A stretch of DNA of 64,000 nt from positions 186,001-250,000 of the forward strand of contig JAJTUQ010000008.1 of assembly GCA_021399445.1 (NCBI GenBank), written 5' to 3'. Source of the DNA: Xylogone sp. PMI_703 (lineage: Eukaryota; Ascomycota; Leotiomycetes). Made by a program: the position numbers and the translations under genes. Shown here one piece after another: positions 20,698-32,440 of the stretch (within the stretch, counting starts at the first letter, position 1; each line of letters begins with the position of its first letter). The notes beneath the pieces are model-generated. The model saw only the letters and a program-made list of their open reading frames with translations. It had not been told where the DNA came from and made no database searches.

Positions 20698-22534
20698 ATG
20701 TATTTCTCTCGGACTACCAGAAACATTCGAGTGAGTGTGGAAGGAGATTGCACGATTCTCTATGCTATGGCTCAGACGAGGAAAGGAGAGTGGCTCGACG
20801 CAAGCCTGAACCTAGATAGAGTAATTGGCAATGATGATGGTAAGAGCTTTTGCTTCACTTGGCTTGTAGATTTGAATTTGTCATTTACTTAGTTCGGAAA
20901 TAGGCTGGTTTAGTCGTAATACCAACGGTTTCACCAAGACTGCTAAGAACATTAAATTAGAATCTCGTCATAATGGTTCTTGGTTGACTGCTAATCTGAC
21001 TAGATGCAATAAGACATACAAAGAGCTCCAGGGCATCAACTTGGATCTCCATATTACCAACAATAATGGCAAACTTGTTTGGGACCTTAATGATGTTGTG
21101 ACAACTCTCATCGGTGACCAGATAATGGACATGGCATTCTCAAAGCAGCAAGGGTTGTTCTTCTTCGGATCCTCAACCGGCGACATCTTTGTTTCGAGCC
21201 TCGACCAGTTAGGTTCCGAGATGTGGGCCACCCATGCGTCTGGTGTGGAGTATCTTCATGTTATTCCAGATGCCAATGAGGGTGATCGGCTTATTAGTCT
21301 CGGATATGATGGATCGGTGATGATATGGAAGATTGGCATTGACAATTTACGGTTGATGAAAATCATCCATGGCTTTCATTCCGTCTTCAAGCCTTGTCTT
21401 GTTCCTTGTCGACCCACGTCTAATCCCTTGTGCCGCCAAGAGGAGTGTCATTACCAGATACACAACTTTCTTGTCTTCGCTACCGATGATGGCGCCTTAA
21501 ACTGGTGGGATCTCGATACATACACTTCTCACGCAACTCTGCTGGATGGCATGGGTGCTATTACAGCTATGGATATTGACACAGAGGAGGATTTGATCGC
21601 GGCCGGCTGTGCTAATGGAGAGGTAAAGGTGTGGCGCTTGAGCACGCTGGCTTACATCCTTCACGCATCAACACCGGGCATTGTAACCAAAGTACGGTTC
21701 CTGCCCAGCGGAAACCAGGCTGGAGATCCACCGTCTGAACGGCGGTTAGCTATTATGACATCTTACGAAAAAATATTCGAGTCTGGCAATTCAATAGGCG
21801 ATTAGCTATCATGACATCTTACGAAAAAAATATTCGAGTCTGGCAATTCAATAGCAACGCAAGCTGTTTGCCCTGACATCAAAGTATTTGACATCTGGTC
21901 CGTGAACGATCATGCTCTGCTCGCAGTATTTAAGAATGGATCTTTCAAAACCCTCGAGCTTCATAGGTCGATGCAGCACGACACTCATTCAGACCCGGTA
22001 CTCAACGGCATCTGGGACAGTCCGGGATGTCATGATCCCATCTGTGCATGTCAAGTTCTTATAGTTGGTTCGAGGATCCTCGTATGCCGTGCACGTCGAA
22101 GCGGACTTTTTTCCATCGGACCCAGAACAGAAACCACAATATCAAGGCACACTGAAGACTCTGTCCCGCGTCCACTTAGAAAGATGCCCACGGTTGATGT
22201 TCGTGGTAACCGTTCCAGGATCTTTGTCAGGGATGTTGTGGATTTAGAGGAACATCATATTGATGTTGAAATCCCTCCACCGCAATCGATAGTGCAGTCT
22301 GGAGAGGATGAGGATTGCGATGATGGTAGTAGCAGTGAGAACAGCGCTACTAGTGGTGAGGAAGACAGCATTATCAGCAGCGATAGTGGTACTAGCAACA
22401 AGGACAATAGTATCAGCAGCGATAGTGGTATTAGCAGTACGAATAGTGATAAGGATAGCGAGGAAGCCAGTCGGGTGTCGGTGACAATTGCAGCACCACC
22501 GGCAGATCTGGCCCACGGGCTTCACGCAGCGTAG
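20698..22534 (+). pseudogene. CyanoVirin-N plus WD40 fusion gene, frame-broken
   Basis: The N-terminus (exon 20698-20839, intron 20840-20903, then 20904 onward) contains two CyanoVirin-N homology repeats: FSRTTRNIRV ... WLDASLNLDRVIGNDDG and FTKTAKNIKL ... LDLHITNNNGKLVW. CVNH domains bind oligomannose-type glycans. Immediately after, WD40-type repeats run (FFGSSTGDIFVSSL, SLGYDGSVMIWKI, VFATDDGALNWWDL, AAGCANGEVKVWRL, then a copy of TSYEKNIRVWQF), followed by a Ser/Asp-rich acidic tail ending at 22534. The frame breaks twice. A tandem duplication at 21742-21854, whose first copy lacks one A, gives a stop at 21803-21805, and a second shift lies near 21875 before VFDIWSVNDHALL. The fusion is unusual. 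It is probably a recent pseudogene, or it is expressed as the shortened CVNH-WD40 form ending at 21805. Confidence 0.75.
21742..21854 (+). repeat. 56/57-bp tandem duplication inside a coding region
   Basis: Positions 21742-21797 and 21798-21854 are near-identical head-to-tail copies starting GCGGTTAGC and GCGATTAGC. They differ by two substitutions and by the length of an A run (six versus seven). The second copy keeps the WD40 frame; the first shifts it to a stop at 21803-21805. Confidence 0.9.
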
Positions 22535-23553
22535 GATACTCAACCCCTATCGTCCAGGAGAAGAAATGTTGTAGACTAACGCAGTCCCAGGTGTGAGGAA
22601 CATGGCCCCAGCCAAAAAGAAGAGCAATGTGAGCATCGTTTCTGGTTCTCGGGCATACATCGACCCAGGGTGATTCATGATCCAAACACGTCTATCAACG
22701 TTCCCCTGGGACTACGAGGTAGAGATGCCGCATCCGGACGCCCTGATGCTGTAAGCAGTACATTGTACCCCAGTTCGACAATGCCAATCAATCCTCAAGA
22801 CCGATACTCTCTATTTGTTACAAACAGGTCCTCTAACATGTAAATGGTGCTAGGTTGACTAATATTGTGCTAACGGTTACATTTTAGAACAACAGCTCAT
22901 CAGTCTTCTGAGGCTGGCTGCTTGGAGGCTGGGACCATTCATTTGAGTTATTATGTGCTGGCTGGGACTGGACGTAAGGAAAGACGCACGGCAGACTAGA
23001 TCTCTGGCTTGTGTCTAGAAGATTGGGGGTTACCATGACTAGCTGAGCGTGAAATTTGTGAGATTGGGAGCGGTAACTCTTGTAGCCGCTTAGGCAGAAA
23101 TGGAGACGTAAGGCATCCCACAGTAGTGAGTCACGGAAATTGAAACTGATTAACCTGTCATATAGGGATATAGGGAGTGGTACTGAGGCAGTGATGTACA
23201 TACTCAGTGGAAATAACTGGGTCCGCAAAGCTTGGAGTGGTGCTTGTCTCGTTTCAACACCTGCGGACAGCCTCTAGTCTGCGGGGGCTCCCTTGCCAGT
23301 ATTACCGGGCAGCGCCATGTTTGATACAGCGGATCCCTGATGTGGGCATGACGCCAGATAACGCCTCAAATCAAGCTTGTTGACAAAAATGTATGAATCA
23401 CTCGAACCAAGCATTTGATACTTGCAAGGATGTGATATATCCCACGTTACCACGGTGGACATAAATAAGTACAAGAACGAATCAATTGATTCTGGAACTA
23501 GTCAGGCAAATCACACTAGCAGCACCGTTATTTTAAACCATGCGTTCCACTCA
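22535..23553. other. Spacer with weak minus-strand frames
   Basis: Minus-strand open frames at 23474-23274 (LFMSTVVTWDISHPCKYQML) and 23228-22884 look somewhat protein-like, but they lack recognisable domains or a connecting splice pattern. They may be 3' exons of the minus-strand gene at 23952 or random. Confidence 0.3.
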
Positions 23554-23952
23554 TCAGTCTCGATTCTGGAACTCGTAGGCTGTGATACAGCATCGAGTTA
23601 GATTTAAACTTTTGTTAGACAATAGAAAGTTATGAAGGGGTAGACTGGTTGATAGTTCGTCTTCGTCTTCATCAATACTGAAATACTCATCGGCGATACT
23701 TTGTGGTGCTGGCCTAGAGAGCAACCAGCGTAAAGGGTTTCCGATAGCACTCATCACGCTGGGTGCTCCGCAGCCAGCGAAACAAGGCGCCACCGGAGCA
23801 GTCTCCTCGCACCGGTCAAACATGCGATCGATGATTGGTGTGGACTGCACAATCTTGCGCTCATTCCCGCAATTGACTCCAAAATATCCGATTCCCCGCT
23901 TCACCGCTTGTACTGTACGACAGAGAAGAAATAGGGCTGCGATAAAAGCTAT
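23554..23952 (-). CDS. Hypothetical minus-strand exon with hydrophobic N-terminus
   Basis: Open minus-strand frame beginning with a hydrophobic stretch IAFIAALFLLCRTVQA that could be a signal peptide or anchor, followed by KRGIGYFGVNCGNE, a cysteine-containing segment (VAPCFAGCGAPSV) and an acidic patch (SIDEDEDELS), with its stop at 23554. No ATG starts it. A possible acceptor (CACAG before 23952) and a GTACGT donor near 24001 suggest an upstream exon, but none with an ATG was found. The family is unknown; it could be a gene fragment. Confidence 0.35.
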   Translation of the reverse strand: MAFIAALFLLCRTVQAVKRGIGYFGVNCGNERKIVQSTPIIDRMFDRCEETAPVAPCFAGCGAPSVMSAIGNPLRWLLSRPAPQSIADEYFSIDEDEDELSTSLPLHNFLLSNKSLNLTRCCITAYEFQNRD

Positions 23953-24246
23953 CTGTGCAACAGACAGTTAAGTATAAAAAGAGGTGCAGCCACTGAACGT
24001 ACGAGTATAGTTAGAACTCTTTGTTATGGACAGTCGCCCGAGAAAGCTATTGACTTTATAGTATATCTTTTCAAAATTTGAAGCGTTAAGAACGTTTTAC
24101 TTAAGAGGTGATTCTGCTGTATGTCAAAACGTCTAATTTTAATTTTTATTACATTGTGCTTTGGTGTTCATCCTCGCGTGAGACTGTGGGGGGCTTTTAC
24201 TTACATTCTTTTAGCGACCAATTAGAAAGTTAAAGTCACTTGTGAA

Positions 24247-25005
24247 ATGTTCTCTTTGCCAGTCGAAATCCGTCGTAAGATATGGGAGTTAACACATTTT
24301 CCGCGTGTTATCGAACTTCGACATAGTAGCACCATGGGGGATGAGAACAAGATAGGTTGGTGTACTGGGGCTATAACTCCTATTACATTTCATCTTTGCC
24401 AAGAATCCCGAAATTGGAGTTCACGATATTATGTCAAAATTGATCCCTTTATATGGTTCTGTCCAGTTTTGGATGTGATCTATCTTCCATATTGTGGCCC
24501 GCTTGCTGAGCTTAAATGGGGTTGTATTCGCTATCTAGCATTGGATTGCTATGCTTTTCAACATTGGACTTCTGCGGAACTTGAAGGGCTCGGGAGCCAG
24601 AACGGGGAAAATATATTCGCTGGTTTGTTCACTAGCTTGTACGAAATTACCTTAATATTGGACTCTACCGAGGAGGATATTGGGAACCTGATACCCGGTA
24701 ATGTAAAATTACTACCTCGATTTCCAGACCCTCTTAGTGAAGAAGAGGAAGAAGTGCGAGAGGATATGCAGGAATACATCCGACACCTCCCTCCCGGCTC
24801 AAAAATACCAGAGCTTAAATTTGCTTCGGTGGATAGAGGTATAAACACCGACAAACAACCGGGGTCTCGGTTATTCAGGACTAAACTACAAAATATATTG
24901 CGGGGAAATCTGGAACGCTTAAAGAATCAAGAGTTCAGGAAACATATGGAGGATGGCGAATCTGAATGGGTGCTAAATTCAATATTGAGGGGGTTAAGAG
25001 GTTGA
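24247..25005 (+). CDS. 2EXR-domain protein
   Basis: Intronless 252-residue protein. The start FSLPVEIRRKIWELTHFPRV matches the 2EXR motif (L-P-x-E-[IL]-R-x-K-I-W), and the block ITFHLCQESR matches the conserved downstream helix typical of this large family in Leotiomycetes and Sordariomycetes. The C-terminal half is Glu-rich (DPLSEEEEEVREDM) and probably helical. 2EXR proteins are numerous in fungi and their biochemical role is not established; they are presumed to act inside the cell because no signal peptide is seen. The ATG at 24247 places the motif at the usual distance from the N-terminus. Confidence 0.8.
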   Translation: MFSLPVEIRRKIWELTHFPRVIELRHSSTMGDENKIGWCTGAITPITFHLCQESRNWSSRYYVKIDPFIWFCPVLDVIYLPYCGPLAELKWGCIRYLALDCYAFQHWTSAELEGLGSQNGENIFAGLFTSLYEITLILDSTEEDIGNLIPGNVKLLPRFPDPLSEEEEEVREDMQEYIRHLPPGSKIPELKFASVDRGINTDKQPGSRLFRTKLQNILRGNLERLKNQEFRKHMEDGESEWVLNSILRGLRG

Positions 25006-26934
25006 AGAGAGTTCTTGAAGTACACAAAGGTTTGCTATGCACAGTGACAGCTGGAATTGGGAAAACGGATCACTTGGTTTAAGGAGACTGGGGATCGATC
25101 GAGAGGTTATGCGCGGTGTCCAAAGGGAAAGAGAGTAGGGCTCCGGTGCTCTTCCCTAAATAATTAAGCAGCCTACCTATCGAGTAGCCCTAGATGAAAG
25201 TATATCGCACTAGTACCTGATCTATTTACATATTCAGTTAGAGCAAAACCCCGTAAAATACTAAAAGATTTCTGCTCGGGGGAATTTGTATACAAACAGC
25301 GTCATTAAGGGGAAGGGGGAGGTTGATATGAGCCGATGTATCTCCTGGTGACCCTGATCAGATAATCTTCCGAAAATAGCTAGGTTGGCCATCTGCGTGG
25401 TATTTGGCAGGTGTAAGGTTGGTCGTCTGGCCAGGTTGTGCAGCTCGCCGGGCGAGTACACAGCCGATAACCACATTATCCGTGAAGAAAGATCCTACGG
25501 CCATGAGGTTGGGCTTAACTGCATCGCCGCTAAGCCACTAGTGTATAGGAATGTGTATGACTCAATCAATTCATAGGGCTAGATTAACTGGCAGACTTTT
25601 CTCAAGTCTATAGACATGCTCGTTTCGGCACTCCCAATTTTGCTTACGGTTTCAACTACTGGCGCTGTTCTGCATAGTGGACACCTTCTCTGTACTATAA
25701 CCTTTTCTATCGACGAATCTTAAGTGTCAAGTTAAGGCAGAAATGCGGACCATGTTAGTGTCTTTCCGGATTTCTCGGTTGTCATAGCAGCAACCATCCA
25801 TTTGTTCTACTCTCTCCTATGCATATGCCTGCTAATTGGTCACCACTACCTTCGTCTGACGTTTCAGGTGTCTCTTTTAATGGGCAGTGCGAAATTGCCT
25901 AAACAGCCTTAGTAACGTTGGCATCGGATGGTCGTGAAGGCTGAGCTTTGCTGCACTAGTCCCTAATAGGAAGGGGCCGAAAATGGAATCCAAAATGAAG
26001 TGGAGCATCTGACCGAGCCGCTAGGCAATCTCGTTTTGACAACACTATTAATACCATCGATCAAGTGTATACACCAGTTATCGAACATATTGAGAATTTG
26101 AAGTGCAGCTTGTTTGGTGGAATTCTGGGCATAATAAGTTAGTTGAGAACAAGCTTCGCTCGCTTTTCGCTACGCTCAAAGGAGGGGGTACTTCGCACCC
26201 CTTAAGGTCATGTGTCAAGTTAATTTCGGCTCTATCCTCATATATTGATTCAAGCTTTATACGTATCTGTAGTATTTTGGGCTACTGACCTAAAGTTACG
26301 GCCAGTAGCTTTCTATTTAATCTAAATTTGATTTATAGCTCTATACATTGTCATTATGTGGGCCGTACAAATGTGCGGCACTGGTGGCGCAGGCGGCGTA
26401 GAAGATAGCATGGAGGGTGAGTCAAGATGTATTTGAAAATCAAGTCATATCAGTTATTACTAAAAGCGTTTGCATAAATGGCCCTCCAACGGGCTATATC
26501 AATGAGCACCGGTAGAGAAATAGTTTCGTATGGTTGTGCAACTGCTATCTCTAATACTAATTTTTCCGATCCCGGATATAAATATAGACCAGAAACACAA
26601 AATAACTTGTGCGTCTTGTGGAGCGCCTTTGAGGCGTTCGTAGAATGAGATGAACCTAAAGGGAAGGACATGACAAATTGTAAAATCTTGTGACAAATCG
26701 ATTCGGGGTGGCTAAATAACTAAATTATGAACACAGCCTGTATTAAACACCGAAGAACTCCTCCCCATGTAGAATTCAAAAGAAATTTCCCAAAGATCTT
26801 TTTCTCGGTACTATCGACCTACTTTGATCATGCTCCATAGCTGTAACATATGTTCTACTCATTGTTCACCCATCGGCTAAATTGGACGATAGTAGGTCTG
26901 GTTGCTCATCTTGGTATTAGCATTTCAGGTAGGG
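25006..26934. other. Long gene-free spacer
   Basis: No gene supported. Scattered short frames (25385-25576, 26103-26288) are without recognisable content. There is a GC-richer patch around 26150-26215 (CGCTCGCTTTTCGCTACGC) that could be repeat-derived, but no ends or second copy were found in the window. Confidence 0.35.
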
Positions 26935-27563
26935 TTATAATTGCTTCGTACTTGTTAAATTGTAATCGCTAAATTCTTCCATGTATTCATTTCCATTCGA
27001 AGACACTAATGGAGGAGAGGAATTTGATACATGTGGACGAGACATGGGAACTGGCGCTTGAATATTTTGCTGAATCGAGCTAGGCTTGGTGGAATTTGTG
27101 AGTGCTTCGAGCAACCAGACTAATTTGTTGATGATGTCTTTAACAGCTTGTATTTCTGCCGTTGTCTTTCTGTAGGTAGATGTTAGGTAGCTTGTAGAGC
27201 TGGAAAGTCAAAATACCTTGATGATGCTTCTTGTCTTTCATCTATTTCCTTTTGACTGGAGTGGCATTAGAAATGATTTAGTGAGCTACCACATCTGTCT
27301 TACCGGACGAGGACTTGATCTAATTTCACCAGGACTGTTTCGAACCCTTGGTGTAGAGTTTGAGCTCGAATTCTCGAGTTTGTAGGCTGGGTGATATTGT
27401 GAAATTGGTGATGCATTGAATTCTGTTGTGAATGTTGAGAGGGACGCTGAGGCTGCTGGCTTAAGTTAGTCACTTCCTGTTGACTGTGCCCGCTATCTAG
27501 CTCTTTGTAGGCTCGTGCTATGGCTAATATTAGCTCAGGATCTAGCTGTAGAGAGCTAGCCAT
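26935..27563 (-). CDS. Three-exon hypothetical coiled-coil protein, 177 aa
   Basis: Assembled from minus-strand exons 27563-27304, 27255-27217 and 27169-26935; both junctions are phase 2 and close exactly. Introns are 48 and 47 bp with donors GTAAGA and GTATTT, and the second has a CTAAC branch site before CTACAG. The protein starts MASSLQLDPELILAIARAYK, has a Gln/His-rich middle (SQQPQRPSQHSQQN), then a heptad-like helix across exons 1-3 (VLVKLDQVLVRQKEIDE, then EIQAVKDIINKLVWLLEAL), and a Ser/Asn-rich tail. There is no signal peptide or membrane segment. I do not recognise a family; a small regulatory or scaffolding protein is possible. The clean intron pattern makes it a real gene rather than chance. 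Confidence 0.7.
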
Positions 27564-28139
27564 AACGAGGTCGGTAGATATGTTTCCTCGTCTCTATAAC
27601 CATAGTGGAAGAAAGTTGGCTATTGTGTCCGGAATTTTATACGAAATTTTAAGTATCGCAAAGCGTGGTGGCTCTTTTCGTTGAGAGCAATAACTGGCGC
27701 ATTTTCGGCTGTTGATTTTAGGGCAGTCAGAGACACTAGCCGGAAACAGCTCAGAGAAAGCAATACGGTTTATTAGTAGAATTTAATAATGTAGCGCCTG
27801 TGGGGAAAAATGGCTTAGCAAGACGGATTATGGTCTAGTATAGTACAGCAATGCCTACCCAGAGGGATTCCTTCTATTGTCGCGCTACCAGTCGTGCCCA
27901 GTGTGGGTGTGTTAACTTGTTGGAGATGAAATTCCGTACGGCTATGTGTGCCCTACTGGCTCTACACATTCACCCTAACGATTGTTTTGAAAGAGGGGTA
28001 ATGAATGTTTAGTCCTTAAATGGCCCATAAACAGTATTAGAATGCACTTCATTTTGGACTAGATATTCAGTATATATGCTATTCACCTAATCCTACCAGA
28101 ATTCACACTTCCTCATCTCTGTTTTGACGTCATCGAAAT
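27564..28139. other. Divergent intergenic region
   Basis: Sits between the divergently transcribed genes at 27563 (minus) and 28140 (plus) and presumably carries both promoters. No motif stands out. Confidence 0.4.
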
Positions 28140-29461
28140 ATGGCACCTAAGCATACCCTCCAAAACACGGGTCTCGATTGTGAGACTTCCGCGAAACGAC
28201 GGACGCGCTCTACAACTAATACATCAGATGTTGAAGAAGTTTACTTCACAATTGAATATCCTGCAAAAAGCAGCAACCGGAAGCTATCAAAGGAGAAACA
28301 ACAGCTGATTAACCATGCAGAGCTCCAGGTCTCACCCTTCGTAACGAAGGGCAATGAAGGTGACTTAGATCAATTCTTCACGGTTGTACCAATACAGGCA
28401 TGGGCATCCATGAAGACATATGCAAACTTCATTAGTAAGTAGAGTTAACGCGACATCTCATTAGTTAAAATATACTGTTTGCATGTGCTAATATGATGTG
28501 GTAGTGCGAGGAAAGCTTTACACAAAAAAAGATTTCGTGTATGTGAAGGGAGAAGGAGCTTCTCCCGAGCATGAAGAGGAGCATGAGCATGAATCTTTTT
28601 GGGTCGCTAGAATGCTGCAGATTAAGGCGAAAGACCCGCAACACGTTTATGCGCTTGTGAGCATGCAGCTTTTGGAATTCCGCTACACATACTAATCTTT
28701 AGGTTGCTTGGATGTTCTGGAAGCATCAGCTCCCGTATAAGGAGCTAAAACAAGCCAGTCTACCCGATCCAAAGATGGCGACATATCATGGTAATAATGA
28801 GCTTATCGCGTCAAACTATATGGATGTTCTTGATGTTTTGTCCATCGAAGGCAAGGCCGAAGTTAACCATTGGCTCGAAGAAAGCGATGAGGAACACCGG
28901 CTATCGGGACTCTATTGGCGTCAGACTCTTAATAGGAAGACTAAACAACTCTCAGTAGGTTAAACCTCTAAACGAAGACTTATGTTGCTAACTTCTGGTT
29001 CTCAGCAAATTAAAACGCATTGCATTTGCAATGGTCACTATAACCCAGACTCCATTATGTTCGTCTGCGATAATAAGAAGTGCAAGATATGGTTTCATCC
29101 AGAATGTTTGATTGACTACGTTCTCAAGAAAACACACAAAAACTTAGAAGAAATTACCAAATCCAAAACTACGCTACGACCAGCTGAATCTGCATCGGTA
29201 GTTTCAGCGGATTTCGACGATGTTCGAAGCAAACCGGATACTAGAAACATGGTGTCAATTGTGGGTAAGGAGGTTACAAAAAGGAAAAGTCCAAAAAAGC
29301 TGTCTGAGAAGAAGGATTGTGAATACTTTTTCAAAGCCATCATCAAAGAGGATAAGAAGCGGCCCGAGTTTGAAATAACAGATTTGCGAAAGGATTCTGA
29401 CGGCATAAAAACCTGGTCCGAACCAATTATTTGCCCGAAGTGTGGTACACCCCTCGAATAA
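28140..29461 (+). CDS. BAH-PHD chromatin-reader-like protein, four exons
   Basis: Exons 28140-28434, 28505-28656, 28703-28954 and 29006-29461 give 384 residues with exact phases; introns carry GCTAAT, ACTAAT and GCTAAC branch sites. A basic, disordered head (SAKRRTRSTT) is followed by a BAH domain at roughly residues 85-240 (GKLYTKKDFVYVKGEG, FWVARMLQIKAKDPQHVYAL, AWMFWKHQLPY). A PHD-type zinc finger comes next: CICN, FVCDNKKCKIWFHPECL, with the last pair IICPKCG some 95 residues later, so the finger has a long insertion before its final CxxC. BAH-PHD proteins in ascomycetes (for example Neurospora EPR-1) read repressive histone marks; a nuclear chromatin role is inferred here. It is short for the EPR-1 type and may be a paralogue. 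Confidence 0.85.
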
Positions 29462-30191
29462 CGCATATTGTTTCAAGAAACATGAGAGTAGACGCCATAT
29501 CAAGGTTAATTATCCACGGTTTTCCGACACCTTGCGAAGCGAGGAGCCCGTAGCAAACTGACGGCATTGATCAAATTGTAAAAGTCTTGATTAAAATGTT
29601 TTGGACGCTTTTGTATTTAATATTAAATACTCAGTATTATTTACTTTTAACTTTTATACAGTAAGATGCACACTGCTGGAGAGGCTTGGAATGATGGAAG
29701 CCCAAATGATACGATGAATAAGGAACTGCTAACTCTTTGCGCTTTAATTTAGTGCTATTTTCATACAGCGCTAGTACCTTTGTGAAAGTAGCCTTACACG
29801 TGTATTCTTCGGTAAGGGTCATCGAGAATCGCCGCTTTCTGAGGGTTGTTTTCCGCTACTACTCGTACTGGCGACGGCTGGATAATATAAAATTAGTAGT
29901 CTAACCACCTAGCCAAGGGACGGAAACCATTTAGTGAGTAGTACATATTCCAATCCGTAATGCTTAAAAGCATCATGTTCCATATTCCATAGGAGACCAA
30001 ACTTACAGTATTGTAAATACACCACCGCAAATGGTGATGAGTCAGATTAGTAATACTACCCGCCGTAATCCTCGCGACTAGTACGTGTACGGCGGCGGCT
30101 GTGATCCAATATTAGACTATGGCCACATCACTCTTCATTCCTGTCCTCTCTTAGCCCTCTCTCTTGCTATATGTGACCCATCTTAGTACTC
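29462..30191. other. Intergenic region
   Basis: No gene is seen. It holds the 3' end of the BAH-PHD gene and the promoter of the regulator at 30192. Confidence 0.4.
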
Positions 30192-32440
30192 ATGGCTGAA
30201 TTGGAGGCAAGCAGGCAGGCCGATTTCTATTCGGATAATCTCGACAATGAGACGATGGACTCCCTTCTCGTTCAACGCCGGAGATTCCGTTCGCCAAAAG
30301 CTTGTTACCCCTGTAGAAGGCGAAAAGTCAAGTGTGATTTCCGCACACCTTGCGATAGTTGTATCCGGCGTGGGCACCCAGACCTCTGTGGTCGCAGAGT
30401 AACGATTTCGGGTGCGACTTTCAACTCAACAAAGCCAGAGCCTATAAACGAACAACAAGTCCAAATCGAAGAACAGACCCAAGCGTCACTGGAGAACGGC
30501 TTCGCTTCCCGTAATGCCAGCGAAGAATCGGCCGCGAAGGTGATAGTCCAGCCTGGAGATCCTCTACCCGCTGCCATCGAGAACTTCCTCCCTGCATCTG
30601 CGAATGAGGAAGACTCTCCTGAACAGGTTAAGGGAAGACGGGAGGGGTTGTTTGTAGACTCTGCGCTTTCACTCAGCTCTGAACTACATGTCGGACCCGG
30701 CTCGATACCGAATTTCCTGAGCGCTCAGCAAGAGGCTGTCCGAAAAGACTGGCAGGGACTTGGCATTTCTCTACACTCCCAGAGCATATTTGAATTTGTG
30801 TGTTTGCAAAATTCTACTATGGATTTTCCCTTTCAAAATCTCTGGATGCCTGGGGATGGATTAGACACCGTGTGTCATGCATTACCTGAAGATTCACTGT
30901 TGATGAGGTTTGTTGGTGTTCTCAGTGCTACCTGAAATCGTATCAGATAGTGACCTAACGTTACATCTAAAGCTACTTTCGATCATGCCAAGGGGCCATG
31001 CTACCTCTTCTCCCTCCAATCATTAATATTGCCGACTTTGAAGCGACGCTCTGCCGATTCATTGAGAGAAGAGCAGAGGCTCTATCTAGTATGTCGCAAT
31101 CCCCTTCTTGTGGCTATCCTTCATCATGGTTCGGGGTTCTCTTCAGCATCCTTGCGTGCGGCGCACAGTTCTCCCCCTTACAAGGCGACGTTGAAATGGT
31201 GAATGCTCGTGTCTTCAGTGAGCGCTACTCCTCCCCCTCTCACACTTGATAGCTTGTTTCTTTCCAAGATTCAGATCCAGACACCTCAGTATTCGCTTAT
31301 TTTACTCACGATCAACTACGGGGTTGCTGACATCTAAATAGCTTGCTGCTCGTTCCAATGTCTAAGGATTGGCAACTTCCTCATGTCTCCGGACGTCAAG
31401 CATGTCCAAGCACTCATTCTTCTCGGCAGTTGCTTGCGGAATCAGACTAATGCTGAGGCATCGTGGTCACTGCTTGGTAAAATTCCTTCCGCCTCCTCAT
31501 TATCCCGAGGTTGAAGCTGATGCTTGTGACTCCCAGGCTTAACCATTCGCTTGGCACAAAGTCTAGGAATGCACTGTACACCGAATGGTAGTACAATATC
31601 CGATCCGGTAAAAAGGGAGGTTGTTGAGAGAAAGAACCATATCTGGTGAGTGAGAGATATGAAATTTGGCGGCGTAGGGCATACCTTCTATGATTATCAG
31701 GTATGGCAATGTGAGGTCATGTGCTAAAACACTCTCACCATCACAGGCGTGCCCTCATATGGCAAGATACATTCCTATCTCTGTGCTATGACCGTCCTTG
31801 TGGGATAATTATACAGAATCCATTTTATTCTCCACCTACTAGTACGAGCTTTGAAGGGTATTCTTTCCTCGATAGTTGTCATCATCTTTTGTTGGTGGCC
31901 AACGAATTTTGTCACGCTGTCGACAATACGAGACAGTCTGGGGATAACCTGTCGACCTCCAGTCTACAGTCACTTCGGAACCGAATCGGCTGCGTTGCAT
32001 CCGAAGCCCTGCCACGCCTCCGAGATATTTCGAAGTGTAAAACTACTAGTCACTATGTGGAGCTTTTCTGCTTGCGGATTTTTTCGGATTTCTTTCTCTT
32101 CCACTTGTATCAGTCCCGCTTTGTTTCTAGTGATATCAGATGCGATGACATTATGCAGCCTTGCCTTGAGCGATGCCACTCCGTAGTCACTAATTATCTC
32201 CGCCTTCGGAGACTATCCCTGGTGACTAGTCAACTATGGATACTGATACATATGACCCTCAGTTGCGCCCTTACTCTAAGCACAAAGCTTCAAGATACTA
32301 ACGACTTGTCCACCAAAGCTCTACTACACCAGCTTGTTGAGACTTTCGGACATGCACCTTCTCGGACTCCAAGTCAAGCGTATAGTAATACGCTAATGAC
32401 CCTGAAAGCCGCTTTGGATGACCTCAACCTGGATTTGTAG
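30192..32440 (+). CDS. Zn2Cys6 transcription factor, five exons
   Basis: Exons 30192-30907, 30973-31217, 31342-31476, 31537-31645 and 31747-32440 give 632 residues, all phases closing. The binuclear zinc cluster is ACYPCRRRKVKCDFRTPC with Cys38, 41, 48, 54, 57 and 66. A low-complexity linker follows, then a fungal-specific transcription factor middle-homology region (IGNFLMSPDVKHVQALILLG, LTIRLAQSLGMHC, RRALIWQDTFLSLCYDRP). No leucine-zipper heptads are obvious after the cluster. It is a nuclear DNA-binding regulator; its targets are unknown. The nearest enzyme gene is the dioxygenase at 34004-35771, on the opposite strand. Everything needed for function appears intact. Confidence 0.88.

Noticed and set aside
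22244..22543. Minus-strand frame opposite the Ser/Asp-rich tail
   Set aside because: It is the antisense of a low-complexity AGC/GAT repeat tract and has Thr/Ile-rich shadow composition.
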